Shown here piece after piece: positions 11,238 to 22,319 of a stretch of DNA of 64,000 nt. How positions within the stretch are numbered: position 1 is the first letter of the stretch; each line of letters starts with the position of its first letter. The position numbers were made by a program, and so were the translations under genes. The notes beneath the pieces are model-generated. The model worked only from the letters and a program-made list of their open reading frames with translations. It did not search any database and was not told the DNA's origin. Source of the stretch: Dryomyza anilis. Its lineage: Eukaryota > Arthropoda > Insecta > Diptera > Dryomyzidae. The DNA lies in assembly GCA_951804985.1 (NCBI GenBank), contig OX638131.1:37169544-37233543 (forward strand), read 5' to 3'.

Positions 11238-12284
11238 AAACCTTAAACATTTTATAGGTTTGTTTTTGGCATCATTTTAAGCACAATAATACAAATTCAC
11301 TCAAAATTTTTATATGTTTTTTTGATGATTTTTGGAACAAAAAAAATTCTCCACCAACACAACTTTTCTCAAAGACAATTCTTCCTCGGACTGTTCTTCC
11401 CCCGTAGAATTCTTTCCCGTAATTTTTCACAGTAGAATTTTTAGTGTGGTGAGTTTTAGTATGGTGAGTTTTATTGTAGTGAGTTTTACTATGGTGAGTT
11501 TTGGTATGGTGAGTTTTATTGTGGTGAGTTTTAGTGTGGTGAGTTTTGGTGTGGTGAGTTTCAGTGTGGTATGTTTCGGTGTGCTGCGTTTCTGTGTGAT
11601 GAGTTTTGGTGTGGTGGATTTCGGAGTGGTGAATTTGGGTGTGGGGAATTTGGTTGTAGTGAATTTGGGTGTAGTGAGTTTAAAGAATTGGTATACCCTG
11701 TTGTAAAATATCTTGAATTATAACTGTCAACAAACACCATCTATGGGGGTACCTTCTATGTACCTTCAATGGGGGTTTCCATGGAAGAGATCGTTTAGAA
11801 TTATTAAATATAACGCTGACCAACATATCTTTAAATTTGCTAGCCTAATTGTTGATATATGTTTTTAATTTTTAGTTTTAAGGGAGTTGCCACGCCAAGT
11901 CCACCAATCTCACCAAGATATAGCCTATATTCAGCCCAGGTCCTATGCTCTGGTTCAGCCCTTTTGACATCTTTTCAGAAATATACATTTTTAAATTTAA
12001 ACAAATATTCTTTTTAATCCATTCAAACACTGAATACAACCATATATTTTAAATATAATAAATACCACAAATGACATAGCACCTGAGTATGCAAATTTAC
12101 TTATTTTGCCCAAAATATGACCTCACACTTCAAAGGTATATCTCTTTATCAACTAAATTTATTTAGCAACATATAAAAGAGATCATTAACTATTAGTCAA
12201 CTTATTTCTGTCATAATAGTATTTAAAAAATGTCTTTTAAAAACTGTTACCTCATGGTACCTGATATGGACTGAAAGGTTTAAC
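11238..12284. mobile_element. TIR element E2, second copy of E1 family
   Basis: The left part (GGCATCATTTTAAGC near 11265) and right part (AATATGACCTCACA near 12115, ending GGACTGAAAGGTTTAAC) correspond to both ends of E1 at 4876-7814. It contains a 15-bp minisatellite at 11352-11690. It lacks the MITE and mariner present in E1, so it acts as an empty-site control. Confidence 0.6.
11352..11690 (+). repeat. 15-bp minisatellite GTGGTGAGTTTTAGT
   Basis: 11352-11430 has GACAATTCTTCC and GTAGAATTCTTTCCC units. From 11436 there are about 17 units of GTGGTGAGTTTTAGT, 15 bp each, drifting to GTGGTGAATTTGGGT at the end. The same unit in opposite orientation, with the same AGAATTCT flank, is the internal array of the Helitron at 33772-34601. 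The 124-codon frame across it is only the consequence of a 15-bp period. Confidence 0.9.
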
Positions 12285-12778
12285 TATTTTTACACAGCCG
12301 GGAACCATAATCGGGAAAAGTCAGAGGTCCAAAATTGTGCATATTTCTTAGTTTAATATGATAGAATATTCATACAAAATTTTATCAATTTCAAAGACGA
12401 TGATGTTTTAAATTCTAATTTGGAATATCAATATTATTTTTTATAATGATAGCTTTCCTAGTGTCTTTTTGTTCCTCATTTGGAATACATACTCAATAAG
12501 CCAAAAACCTTTTTCACAAACGGCCATCATCTACCATTGAGTACTGCTTGTATTTATTAACTTAGTTAAATACATTCCATTGTCTGAAAAAATAACTAGG
12601 AATTATGTGTCGACGAAAAGGGTGACATCGAATTAACGCGTAAATGCTGCATACATCTAGAGGCATTTCACGGACGCTCGACTTTTAAACACAATGGTTC
12701 ATATTTATAAATAAGTCGTCTTAAAATTAACATTTTGACATTTATTTCTCTGTGAAAATTGCAAAAAAAAAAAAAGAA
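12285..12778. other. intron 6, no feature
   Basis: AT-rich sequence between two repeats. I see no coding, RNA or repeat feature. Confidence 0.4.
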
Positions 12779-13438
12779 ACGAGTTGGGAAAGTTAGGTCA
12801 CATGGGTAAGTTCGGTCACTTGGGGCGGACTTTTATAGTCGGTCGGGCCCGACTATGGAATACCCTACACCATTGGTGGGATATTTAATTGTATATCTTA
12901 ATTTTAAAGTTTTCAATTATACTGAACCTCCCCACCCTCAGAATATTATTCACATATCAGAAATTTACATCTTATATCCCCATAATTTAAAAATTGATAT
13001 AAAAGTTTAAAAAACTAATACAAAAAAATTAGAAAAATGTAAATGGGCGGACCACGCCTATATTCAAAAATGTTGTAAGGATAATATTTCATAGATTTGA
13101 TTTTAATAATTTACTGTTCAAATTTCCACTATGAAAACCCGGAAAATAATGAAAAAAAAAAGTGGGCGGATCACGCCCATTTTTGGACCACATATTTTTG
13201 TATAAATTATAATAATACGTTTTAAATTTTATAACTATATCTTGAATATTTTTCGAGTTATTAGTTCCTAAAGAGTTATATAAAAGTGACTTGTATGGGA
13301 GGTGGGCGTGTCCGTCGACCGATTTGGCTCATTTTCAAACTCAGTTCCTACTTTTGGCTAAAATACATTGAGACGAAATTTCATCGCATTCTGATCAGTA
13401 TTTCTCAAGTTATTCTGTATTCGGACAGCAAGACAGCA

Positions 13439-13482
<44 letters not shown>

Positions 13483-13623
13483 GGACATGGCTAAACGGAC
13501 TCGGGTAGTGATGCTGATCAAGAATATATATACTTTTCCATACCGGACACGCCTCCTTAGGGGCGTTACAATATATGCACAAAGTTAATATACCCTGTAC
13601 CTCATAGGTGTAGGGTATAAAAA
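12779..13623 (-). mobile_element. DINE-1/mini-me-like element, family A copy 2 (inverted)
   Basis: A full-length copy in the opposite orientation to copy 1. It opens ACGAGTTGGGAAAGTTAGGT and ends CTCATAGGTGTAGGGTATAA. The microsatellite (GACA, about 11 units, 13442-13484) is longer than in copy 1, as expected for a tract that expands independently. It lies about 1.5 kb from copy 1, so the two could pair as a large inverted repeat in the pre-mRNA. Confidence 0.85.
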
Positions 13624-14100
13624 TATTTTTAAAGATGACTTTAATTTTCTATAAATATGCGCCAAACCTTTAAATTAAATGCAATTTGTGTTGCAATTAC
13701 ATTAGAAAAAATACAATTTAATTGCATTTATTTTAATTTTGTGCTAATTTTTTAGTTAATTTTTTTAAGCGCAGTGTAGAAAATATACCAAAGACGGAAT
13801 AACTTAAATTACATTTATTTTCTTTTTAAAAGGAAACAAATTGAAAATTTTAAATAGAGGATTTTGTATGTAGAAATGTTACTAAAAAAAATTTGAATTT
13901 TGAACGTGTGAATTTTTAGAATTCCGAATTTTGTGTTAAATGCAGTTTGGTCGGGTGAATTTTGTGGTAGCCCCTTTCGTTATATCACATTAATAGTCTG
14001 CAACTCATAATACTTTCTACATATTTAAATAGTTTATTTCAATGGATTTTATTGAAATACCTACCAATATATTTAGAAGGTTTGCAAGTTTATGAAAGTA
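13624..14100. other. intron 6, no feature
   Basis: AT-rich intronic DNA. A short stretch near 13650-13690 (ATAAATATGCGCCAA) also occurs near 38680, suggesting an old repeat. Nothing else is recognisable. Confidence 0.4.
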
Positions 14101-14447
14101 TGCACAGAAAAAATAGTCAACGTAAATATAGCAACCGACATTAATTGCATTCATTAATCAATCCAGCAATAAAATTCACTAATTTAATGAAAACATTTGA
14201 TATTCTTCGTTAATTCAGCAATTTTCTTTGTTAATATGAATATTTGTACGTCAATGCAGCAAATAATTTAGTCGGCGCAGTTTTAGCAAATATAATTGCT
14301 GAATCTGCGCCGACTAATTAATTTGTTGCTGATTTAACGAAGATTAGCAAATATTTTCATTGAATTAGTGAATATCTTTGCTGGATTGATCAATGAATGC
14401 AATTAATGTCGGTTGCTATATTTACGTCTATTATTTATTTCTGTGTA
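14101..14447. mobile_element. foldback (hairpin) MITE with CACAGAAA ends
   Basis: An almost complete palindrome of about 345 bp. The left arm contains AGCAACCGACATTAATTGCA and ATCAATCCAGCAA, and the right arm contains their complements in reverse order. The centre is AGTCGGCGCAG...CTGCGCCGACT. Ends are TGCACAGAAA and TTTCTGTGTA with TA at the borders. It has no coding capacity. It lies 65 bp downstream (in gene orientation) of the GC splice donor of exon 6. Confidence 0.9.
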
Positions 14448-14518
14448 TATTATATATTCTTTTACTCAAGAATTATTAAATTTTTTTTAATTCAAATTTA
14501 CTACAAATGAAAACTTGC

Positions 14519-14672
14519 CTCCAAATACATAATGGCACATCCTATGAGTGTGATGAGCAAAAATATCGGACTGGCAACCTTAAAAACTTTGACTTTACGA
14601 TGGTGAAACAAGTATCCAGCCAATATAAACGTGCCAATGGCGCAACCAATGGATATGGTTAAAATCGATATC
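14519..14672 (-). CDS. class C GPCR exon 6: TM1 and TM2
   Basis: Residues 468-518, plus the last base of codon 467 (AG|G). The acceptor is TTCTAG at 14673-14678. It encodes [20 protein letters not shown] (TM1), [13 protein letters not shown] (ICL1, a basic loop with the V-x-x-A-S-P pattern common in class C) and [16 protein letters not shown] (TM2). The frame would run into a stop nine bases on, so it must end here. The only splice signal is GAG|GCAAGT, a textbook GC-type donor, and it joins exon 7 in phase 0. The next intron is 9,864 bp. Confidence 0.92.
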
Positions 14673-14790
14673 CTAGAATGAGTTATTAATACAAAAATCA
14701 ATAAATATTATTTATAGCAATGTGGTATCGTATGTGTTAAATACCACATAATAAATATATAAAAATAAAATCTTATATTTCAGCGCCTAC

Positions 14791-15080
14791 CTGAATGGCC
14801 AATTATAGTCGGCCAGACACGGTTCGGGACCCATGCAAAAATCACAACCAGGCGCACATTTCAGGCACGTGAACACATCGGAATAATAGTTGCTCAAATT
14901 GTCCTGCTGTTCTTTCCATGCAATCTCCATGATGGTGCCATTGAAACCGTCCGGATGCCGCACCGAGTAGTAGCCACGTTTGCACAGGCACTGGTAGGCG
15001 CCACGTGACCAAGTGTTCGGTGTGGCAAATAGTTTGTTTGTGGTTATTGTCGGTGTCTCCAGTGGCAAGCGATAATCGCA
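14791..15080 (-). CDS. class C GPCR exon 5: Cys-rich EGF-like stalk
   Basis: Residues 371-466 plus two bases of 467. The acceptor is ACCATCAG and the donor is TTCAG|GTAGGC. It contains [43 protein letters not shown] and ADYNWPF. Eight cysteines in this spacing form an EGF-like/Cys-rich linker between ligand domain and membrane. The [12 protein letters not shown] order matches GPR158/GPR179-type receptors. Two possible N-glycosylation sites are visible (NGT, NLS). Introns on both sides are about 118 bp. Confidence 0.92.
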
Positions 15081-15197
15081 CTGATGGTGGGTGGGTGGAT
15101 GGTAGGATGAATGTGTGGTTGGTTGGATGGTAGGATGATGGGAAATGAGAAAATGTCAACGCATGTTAGCAACAATGATTTGAAATTGCCAACTTAC

Positions 15198-15558
15198 CAC
15201 CATCGTGTCACGATGACACTTATGCGACCCATGAAACGATTGCAAATCGTTGATAGACTCAGTCGTCTGGGCATCGGCCAAATGCAGGCGACGCGATTGA
15301 ATCTGCTGATAATTGAACCGATATGTGGGCGCCTCGCATTGATTCACGCGCAGCCCCGTGACATCCATGTCGATGCTGATGAATCCGCGCAGTCCGTGTC
15401 GGCCGGTCGGTGGTATTGCGATGCTGTACGAAAGGATCCACTTGCTGAGGGAGCACGAGAAGTAGGGAAAGGTCCACCAGCCTTTGTAGTAAATATTCGG
15501 TGGGCTCGGTGCGAATTTCGGTGAGCGCAGGGTGGGTGAGGTGGTTTCGTCTTCGAAC
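15198..15558 (-). CDS. class C GPCR exon 4: second half of Cache-like domain
   Basis: Residues 251-370, plus the last base of the Trp-250 codon (TG|G). The acceptor is ATCGCCTAG and the donor is ATGGTG|GTAAGT. Key stretches are [29 protein letters not shown] and [20 protein letters not shown]. The PYF-C...W...SYS...GFIS-D-DV pattern is the C-terminal half of a Cache fold, the domain reported to bind glycine in mammalian GPR158. I infer an extracellular ligand domain. I cannot tell from sequence alone whether the glycine-binding residues are kept. Confidence 0.9.
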
Positions 15559-16002
15559 CTAGGCGATAATGACGGGGCAGCAGGCACGTTACATACTACT
15601 TTCACTCAATTTATAACAAAATAATGATTTATAATGGAAAACGGTACGTATTAAGCGAAAATGCTGCCACATTCAAAACTTTGCGCATAATTCATAACAG
15701 AAAGTTTCGGTGTAGAACACGGGCCAAACAAGCTAAACTTTTCTCTACTGAGTACAAAAAAAATGAACATACTTTGTATAGTTTCTATTTTCTGTTCCGC
15801 ACTCAGGCAAGACATTTTCAATTAGTGTTCAACAACAAAGTGTTTACAGAATGTTGAGGCAGACATATTTTTATGGCTTTTTTTTCAATTTGTTGTTTCG
15901 TGTTGTTTTTGGCAAAACATCTGCCAAAGTAGTTGCCATTTGTTTTTGACCTTTTAATTTACATTTTCATAATATTTACGCAGATTCTGTGTGTATACCT
16001 AC
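15559..16002. other. intron 3 (444 bp)
   Basis: Single-copy-looking intron between exons 3 and 4. No repeat or ORF with support. Confidence 0.6.
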
Positions 16003-16204
16003 CATGGGTAACTCTGAACGGGTTTCTTTCCTATCTGTAGGCCATCTTCCTCGAAACGCTTCGTTTCCCCTGTCTTCTCATGGTTGCCTTTTATCCACCA
16101 GACAAAGGATTGTACGGCACCATTGGTAAGATTAAGAGCCAAAATGCGCGCACCCGTGATATATTCATCTGTAAGTAATCCTTTGGCAAGGGCATCGGAG
16201 AGGC
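16003..16204 (-). CDS. class C GPCR exon 3: Cache-like domain, middle
   Basis: Residues 184-249, with split codons at both ends (G|GC in, TG|G out). The acceptor is CGTACACAG and the donor is CCATG|GTAGGT. It reads [39 protein letters not shown] and [20 protein letters not shown]. It contains one N-glycosylation sequon (NLT). The hydrophobic beta-like strands fit the Cache domain begun in exon 2. Both phases agree with the neighbouring exons. Confidence 0.9.
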
Positions 16205-16493
16205 CTGTGTACGAGATGTGAACAAAATGAAGAAAAGCACAAATATTAGAATGCATTAATGATTTTTTTGCAGATTTTGCAATTGTATTGTGGTTTATTT
16301 TGTCTGCAATATATAAAAATTTAATGTATTGGAAAATTATTTGAAATTTACAATATGCATTGTTAAATTTATTCATATTCTATATTTTAGTATAGCATTA
16401 AAATTTAAAACCCAACCCAGTCATTAAGTATGAAGCCTGGATTTAAAAAAAAAACTTTCTCAAGAAAACAAGAAAATATTTATCCTATGGACA

Positions 16494-17156
16494 CACAGTG
16501 TGCCCAAACGCTCTTAAATCGGGTGAAATTCAGTATTTTCGGAACCACTGAACCGATTTTAAAAATCTAAAATCGACTTTACAATTTAATATTTACTAAA
16601 CCACATGAGATATTTAACCAGTTGGGAAGGTTAGATCACATGGGAAATTTTAAAGTAGGTGTAATTATGATAGTTAGGATTATCAAAATTATAGTCGGTC
16701 TAAGCCGACTATAAATACCCTACACATATGTGTGGTTACCATTCAAAGTGATATATAGGTCACCAGGGTATGCGAATCGTGAAAATAACTACAAACATTC
16801 AATCGCTGAAGAATTTCCATTCATTTGATACCCATATTTGCAAATGGGCAGGTGTACCGAATTTCGATTTTTTTTTGTGAACCACAAGTCTTTTCGCCGG
16901 AAAACATTATTATCATGTATTTGAGCATGATGTCAATATATATTTGACCAAAAAAGTTTACCTAAGCACGTATACATAAAAATTGATCTTTATATGTACA
17001 TTTTATATGAGGTATTTGAACATAAATGGTCGGATCGTAGGTCACAGTGGACCGATCTCGCCAATTTTTTCGCACATACAGCGTAGGTATATTAGTAATC
17101 TCAGATATAAGTTTCATTTATCTAGCTCTTCAATTTTAAAAGTAGTAGGGATTTCA

Positions 17157-17194
<38 letters not shown>

Positions 17195-17778
17195 GGACAG
17201 ATAGACGGACAGACAGACGGACAGACGGACATCGCTAAATCGACTCAGGAGGTCATGCTGATCAAGAATATATATACTTTTCCATACCGGAGATGCTTCC
17301 TTCTCAGTGTTACAAACGGCGTACCAAACTGAATATACCCTTTCACTCTTAGTGTAGGGTATAAAAACGGTTTTCAGTTTATGATTTATGTGTTAATTGT
17401 GTGTAAAAGTCCCATACAATCATTATGCATTAATATGTAAAGTAAAGTCTTCAAAAATGAAAACAATTATTCATGTTCAAGTCTATATCTTTTAAACTAA
17501 ACAAGATATTTTCTGAAGTAAGTACATTTTCTTTAGAACTCAATTTTGAAAATCGGATAACTTTTGGATTTTTTTTAAATTTTTGAAAAAAATTTCATGA
17601 ACAAAATCTCAACTTTACTGATTTTTATCGCCATAACCATAAAAATACAAAATCCAATTTTAAAACTTAAGTTGTCTCAAATTCTTTCTGTACAACACTT
17701 TTCAAATTTCTAAAATTGGTGCAGTTGTTCCGAAAATACTGAATTTTACCCGATTTAAGAGCGTTTGGGCCACTGTGG
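16494..17778. mobile_element. TIR element (CACAGTG-GCCCAAACGCTC) hosting a family B insertion
   Basis: Inverted ends: left CACAGTGTGCCCAAACGCTC, right GAGCGTTTGGGCCACTGTGG. The arms continue with TTAAATCGGGT and CAGTATTTTCGGAAC in mirror order. The arms cover about 120 bp on each side. The interior is occupied by DINE-like family B copy 1 at 16619-17368. There is no ORF. It lies in intron 2 of the receptor gene. Confidence 0.75.
16619..17368 (-). mobile_element. DINE-1/mini-me-like element, family B copy 1
   Basis: It begins CAGTTGGGAAGGTTAGATCA, has the palindrome AGTCGGTCTAAGCCGACT, then a GACA/GACG tract at 17158-17230. The inverted core (ATGCTGATCAAGAATATATA) follows, and it ends CACTCTTAGTGTAGGGTATA. 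Same architecture as family A but different body sequence, so a distinct subfamily. Nested in the TIR element 16494-17778. Confidence 0.85.
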
Positions 17779-18300
17779 GACATCCGATACATCGCTTTTA
17801 TATAGTTCGTGGATGCTGTTTTGGATGGCATACTCAGTTAATTTCAATTTCGTAGTCTTTTTGAGATAAATAAAACTTTAAATATTGTCGTTTTAGAAGA
17901 AATAATTACAAAATTCACATTGGAAAGACCATCTGAGAATGTTCAAAAGGTGTTATGCTATTCAATAGCTTATTATGTTCTTATTAATTGATAGAGTAGA
18001 CTGTGGCAAATTGGGACACGTTTTGATTTAATTCCAAAAAGGTTAATTTGAATAATTTTTTTGAATTCTCTTGAAGCGTGTATTCCATAGACTGGTCCAT
18101 GATTTAACTTTTTGTATTATGAGAATAACATTTATATGCCTTTTAATTAATTTTTAAATGATTTTTCAAAACAGCTCAATTTTGGACTTGTTGAGAAATG
18201 TTGGGCTAAAGTGGGAAACTTCAAAATTTTTACCAAAATTTTATTTTAGTCATTCTTCTTCATTTTTTGTTTTTTTCATAACAAAGTTAAATATATTGTC

Positions 18301-18608
18301 GCCGCGGTAGCTCAGTGGTTAGTGCGTTGGACTGCGAGCCGAAAGGTCCCCGATTCAAGACTGGACTGGGGCTAAAACCATCTTTTCATAGAAACATTTT
18401 TCTATACCGCGCTACCTCTCGTCAGTAAATGGCAAACCTACGAGAGTAAAACCATTGCCTATGAAAAGCTCTCACCCGCCGTTCGGATTCGGCAATAAAC
18501 TGTAGGTCCCACCACTTTGAGTACAAATATAACACGCACAGTTCAAATGGTGAGAGAGCTCGGCCGAAGTCCTATACAGGACTGTAGCGTCAAACTATTA
18601 TTATTACT
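18301..18608 (+). mobile_element. tRNA-derived SINE, copy 1
   Basis: A head like a tRNA: GCCGCGGTAGCTCAGTGGTT (A box region) and GATTCAAGACT (degenerate B box; GGTTCAAGCCT in other copies). A body containing TTTTCATAGAAACATTTTTC and AGCTCTCACCCGCCGTTCGG follows, and a tail of ATT repeats. Five copies in the window share this head-body-tail order, which defines a pol III SINE. It is not a functional tRNA gene because the 3' acceptor stem is missing. Confidence 0.88.
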
Positions 18609-18863
18609 AAGGATAAAAAACATTAAAATAAGTAAATAAAAAATAATGCTAATGTCCAAAATTAAGAAGCATAAAACACAATATTTTCCTTAAAATTATA
18701 ACAAAAATTGCTTAAATTACGTTTCCCACTTTAACCCAGAAAATGTTTCTCACTTACCCCAATATCGCAATTTGATCATAACTTAGCACCATTTAAGCAA
18801 TGTTAAATTATTTGCAGCATTTGTATTTCAAAAGATATAAAACTTACAACTATTTTAAATATA

Positions 18864-19748
18864 GGGGAGACCGGGACTAAGTCGTCATCGGGGCAAAGTC
18901 AACTTTTGCTTTAAAACGCGAATGGGATGTCAGAAAAACTTCAAATTGATACTGTACACGTAACATTAGAAGCCACTGTTACCAAAGAAGAGAAATCCAT
19001 TTTGTGCTTGAACTTCAGTTTTTATGTAATAAAATGTGTTTTTTGACTACAAAAGTTACATATTGATAACACAGTAAACTTGTACTTGCCATTTTGATTA
19101 TTTATATATTTTGTTGTGAGTTTTATGTAGTAAGGGGTTCACTTATCATGTCGTGTTGATTTTTATTTTATTTTTCCATTCAATTCGCATTTTTATCCCA
19201 ATAATATTAGAATAAGTCTCGTTGGGTAAAGTCGACACATAAGCATTTGGTCAAAGTAGATTCCGCGAAAATATAATTTATGAAACTTTTTGTTCTACGA
19301 GTTTTACAAAATAGTCCATTCTAACAATACAAGGAGACTTCTCAATCATTTGACAATGATTTAAAAAGTTATTTCAAAAAATAGATAAAATGTGAATAAT
19401 ATGAATAATGGTCAAACAATTTCGCGGGATCGGAATAAAACAGCACGAATAGTTTTATCTTGGAATATATAATTCAATCAAATTGAAAGATATTACCAAA
19501 AATGTGCATTCGCGGGATAAGTGGGTAGTGATGACTTTACCGCAGCCTATTTTCAGAAGCCGGTTTGAGGTTGTGTCGCATTTGAATTTGTTTCGTGGAA
19601 ACTAAGTATTGTAAATCTTTACAGCTTATGAAACACATTTAGCTAATGAATCAATCTATCCAACTGTATTATTATTTTTATCCTATGTCATTGATATGGT
19701 TGTCAAAATTAGCATTGAAAAAAGGTGTCGACTTAGACCCGGTCTCCC
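18864..19748. mobile_element. non-autonomous TIR element, ATA target duplication
   Basis: The left end GGGGAGACCGGGACTAAGTC and right end GACTTAGACCCGGTCTCCC are inverted, and ATA flanks both sides. It is about 885 bp with no convincing ORF. It sits inside family C copy 1, whose sequence resumes after it (CTCCCTAAATAAAAACGAC). Confidence 0.8.
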
Positions 19749-19976
19749 ATACCTCCCTAAATAAAAACGACAAAAATTTTAACTTTTTGATAGAAAACAA
19801 CAGCAAAACTTCAAAAATATTTTTTCACTTGTTCTCGAAATGCAATAAAAATATTGATGCCATATTAAGAAGCACTTGACAATTGTTTTTATTTTTCTAA
19901 GTACAAAACATGTCCACAAACTGTAATTTTCCACATTACCCCATAACCCATTTTAACCCAGGCTGTTCTACTAACT

Positions 19977-20888
19977 AAATTAAAATTTTCTGCAAAGTAT
20001 AATTTTACTTCTACTTGGACGATATTATATAGACATTTCATAACAAATCGACCAGGGGTTGAAACTATAACCATTTACATCTCCAAATTTAGTATATCTC
20101 TATTAGAATTTTAGAATAAACTCATGATTGTGAACTGATCATTTTAATTTTTCCCCATTTTAACGAAATTAGCAAAATTTAGTGAAAATTCAAGAGGTAA
20201 AAATCATAATTTTGACGTGTTTTACTTGATTTGGTGTGAATTTCCTGTAAGGGCAAATGATCAATTCCTGATCAGAGCCCTATGATAATTTCTTTTAGTA
20301 GTCTCTATAAGGGTAATAGAATAAAAATACATATAAAAAAGTATGAATATTTTGTAGAAACTTCAGATGAAATTGATCAAAATTCTATCAAAATAAAATT
20401 AAAATTTAATAAGGGGATTCATCTGTAAATTTCTCTTCTTGTAAAAAAATAAACTTACACACATTATGACATGAACGCTTTTTCTCTGGATTCGCGTAAA
20501 CTATTTTATAAAATTTGGCTTGATCTCTAATTTTTAGTTATTTCACTTATAGTCTTTACAAAAGATAATTAATTAAAAACACATTTGCTATAAAACATAA
20601 TTTCATTGACAATTAACGAAATGATAGAACAAAATATTCATGAAAATATATTTACGTTATTTTCACCTAAAAATCGACAAATAAATTTATGAGTTGAGCG
20701 TAAAACATTCTCATACAAATTTTGCGTAAATTTCTACCATTTACGAGATTTCCACAAATTACGAGTTTTACGCACTTGACATGAATCCCCTTAATGTAAT
20801 TTTGTATTAAACTTCATCAAAATTAGATTAAAGATTGAAATATGCCCCAATAAAATTACTTATTTTTCTTCTTAATTCTATTACTTAC
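19977..20888. other. intron 2, exon-proximal part
   Basis: AT-rich sequence. 20380-20800 has short repeats around AATTTATGAGTT and TTTACGAGATTT and may be a degraded foldback (AAGGGGATTCAT at 20410 against ATGAATCCCCTT at 20780). Nothing coding. Confidence 0.45.
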
Positions 20889-21075
20889 CGCCATGTCGTA
20901 TAATACCAACTTCTTGCAGTATTGATGCCGCCAGATCAGCCTTTTGTCTCGAGCTTTCGAAGCGTTCGGAATTGATGGGTACTTGTAGGGGACGATATAG
21001 TGTCGATATACATAGAGTGCCCAAATTTTCGGTGGCGATGTCGTGTATGGTGACTAACGATTGTTCAATGGCTTC
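20889..21075 (-). CDS. class C GPCR exon 2: start of ligand domain
   Basis: Residues 121-182 plus the first base of codon 183. The acceptor is CTTTCTTTTCAG and the donor is GGCG|GTAAGT. It reads [40 protein letters not shown] and [20 protein letters not shown]. The amphipathic start helix and the ADLAAS-L-E pattern match the N-terminal helix of the GPR158-type Cache domain. It starts in phase 0, matching exon 1. Confidence 0.9.
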
Positions 21076-21504
21076 CTGAAAAGAAAGCAAAATGCATAAA
21101 ACAAAAGATTTGAGTAATGAAATTGTTTATGTATTTTTCAAATGATATTTTTTAAACTTTAATAAAAAAATTGGAAATATGGCTATAACTATTTCACTAT
21201 GAAACAGTGATCAACTTTGTGTTAAACACTTAAGTCAAATAAAATTAGATTGAATTATATCGCGTACACTAGGGGTTACAATACCACGGGACTCTCGGGA
21301 TTATAATAAAATCCCAAATTATAAAATTTTTTTTTACAGGTCACAAATGAAATAAATCTAACAAATATCGCAATGTGAAAAATAATAGCAACAGTCTTTC
21401 GATAAAATAAAAAAAAAACTGGTTGCTGATATGCAGCAACACTTGAAAGTTTTGGAAATTTTTGACATGTAATTTTTCAAAATCTTTATCCGATATTGGT
21501 ATGA

Positions 21505-22314
21505 TTATACCCTACACCTTGAGGTACAGGGTATATTACCTTTGTGCATATATTGTAACGCCCCTTAGGAGGCGTGTCCGGTATGGAAAAGTATATATAT
21601 TTTTGATCAGCATCACTACCCGAGTCCATTTAGCCATGTCCGTCTGTCTGTCTGTCTGTCCGTCTTGCTGTCTTGTTGTCCGAATACAGAATAACTTGAG
21701 AAATACTGATCAGAATGCGATGAAATTTCGTCCCAATATATTTTAGCCAAAAGTAGGAACTGGGTTTGAAAATGAGCCAAATCGGTCAACGGACACGCCC
21801 ACCTCCCATACATAACACTTTTATATAACTCTTTCGGAACTAATAACTCGAAAAGTATTCAAGGTATAGTTATAAAATTTAAAACGTATTATTAGAATTA
21901 TAGAACCTAAAAATATGTGGTCCAAAAATGGGCGTGATACGCCCACTTTTTTTTCAATACTTCCCGGGTTTTCATAGTGGAAATTTGATCCGTAAATTAT
22001 TAAAATCAAATCTATGAAATATTAGCCTTTCAAAATTTTAAATATAGGCGTGGTCCGCCCAATTATATTTTTCAATTTTTTTTTTAGTTTTTTTATACTT
22101 TTATATACATTTTTTAATTTATGGGGATATAAGACGTAAATTTCTGATATGTGAATAATATTCTGAGGGTGGGGAGGTTCAGCATAATTAAATATCCCAC
22201 ATTAATATCCCCACCAAAGGTGTAGGGTATTCCATAGTCGGGCCCGACCGACTATAAAAATCCGCCCCATGTGACCGAACTTACTCATGTGACCTAACTT
22301 TCCCAACTCGTTTT
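21505..22314 (+). mobile_element. DINE-1/mini-me-like element, family A copy 3
   Basis: Full-length and in the same orientation as copy 1: TTATACCCTACACCTTGAGG, TAACGCCCCTTAGGAGGCG, GTCT tract near 21642-21665, GGGCCCGACCGAC palindrome, TTTCCCAACTCGTT end. Lies in intron 1. Confidence 0.85.
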
Positions 22315-22319
22315 TTTTA

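Larger units (their letters stand above)
17990..19976. mobile_element. repeat family C copy 1 (GGGACACGTTTTGATTT), with two nested insertions
   Basis: The left end is near AGAGTAGACTGTGGCAAATT with TGGGACACGTTTTGATTT. The right end is CACATTACCCCATAACCC...CAGGCTGTTCTACTAAC. The ends are loosely inverted (AGTAGA-C-TGG / CCAGGCTGTTCTACT). A second copy lies at 59945-60640 and a right-end fragment at 38217-38340. This copy is interrupted by a SINE (18301-18608) and by a TIR element (18864-19748). No coding capacity is seen. Confidence 0.75.

Noticed and set aside
11332..11706. 124-codon frame rich in VVSF repeats
   Set aside because: A consequence of the 15-bp GTGGTGAGTTTTAGT array, not a gene.
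15111..15524. 137-codon plus-strand frame
   Set aside because: Antisense shadow of receptor exon 4 and intron; the minus strand has matching splice signals and homology.
18301..18372. Possible functional tRNA gene (also 54867, 44447, 28411, 25297)
   Set aside because: The head has A and B boxes but no closing acceptor stem; all copies continue into the same SINE body and ATT tail.
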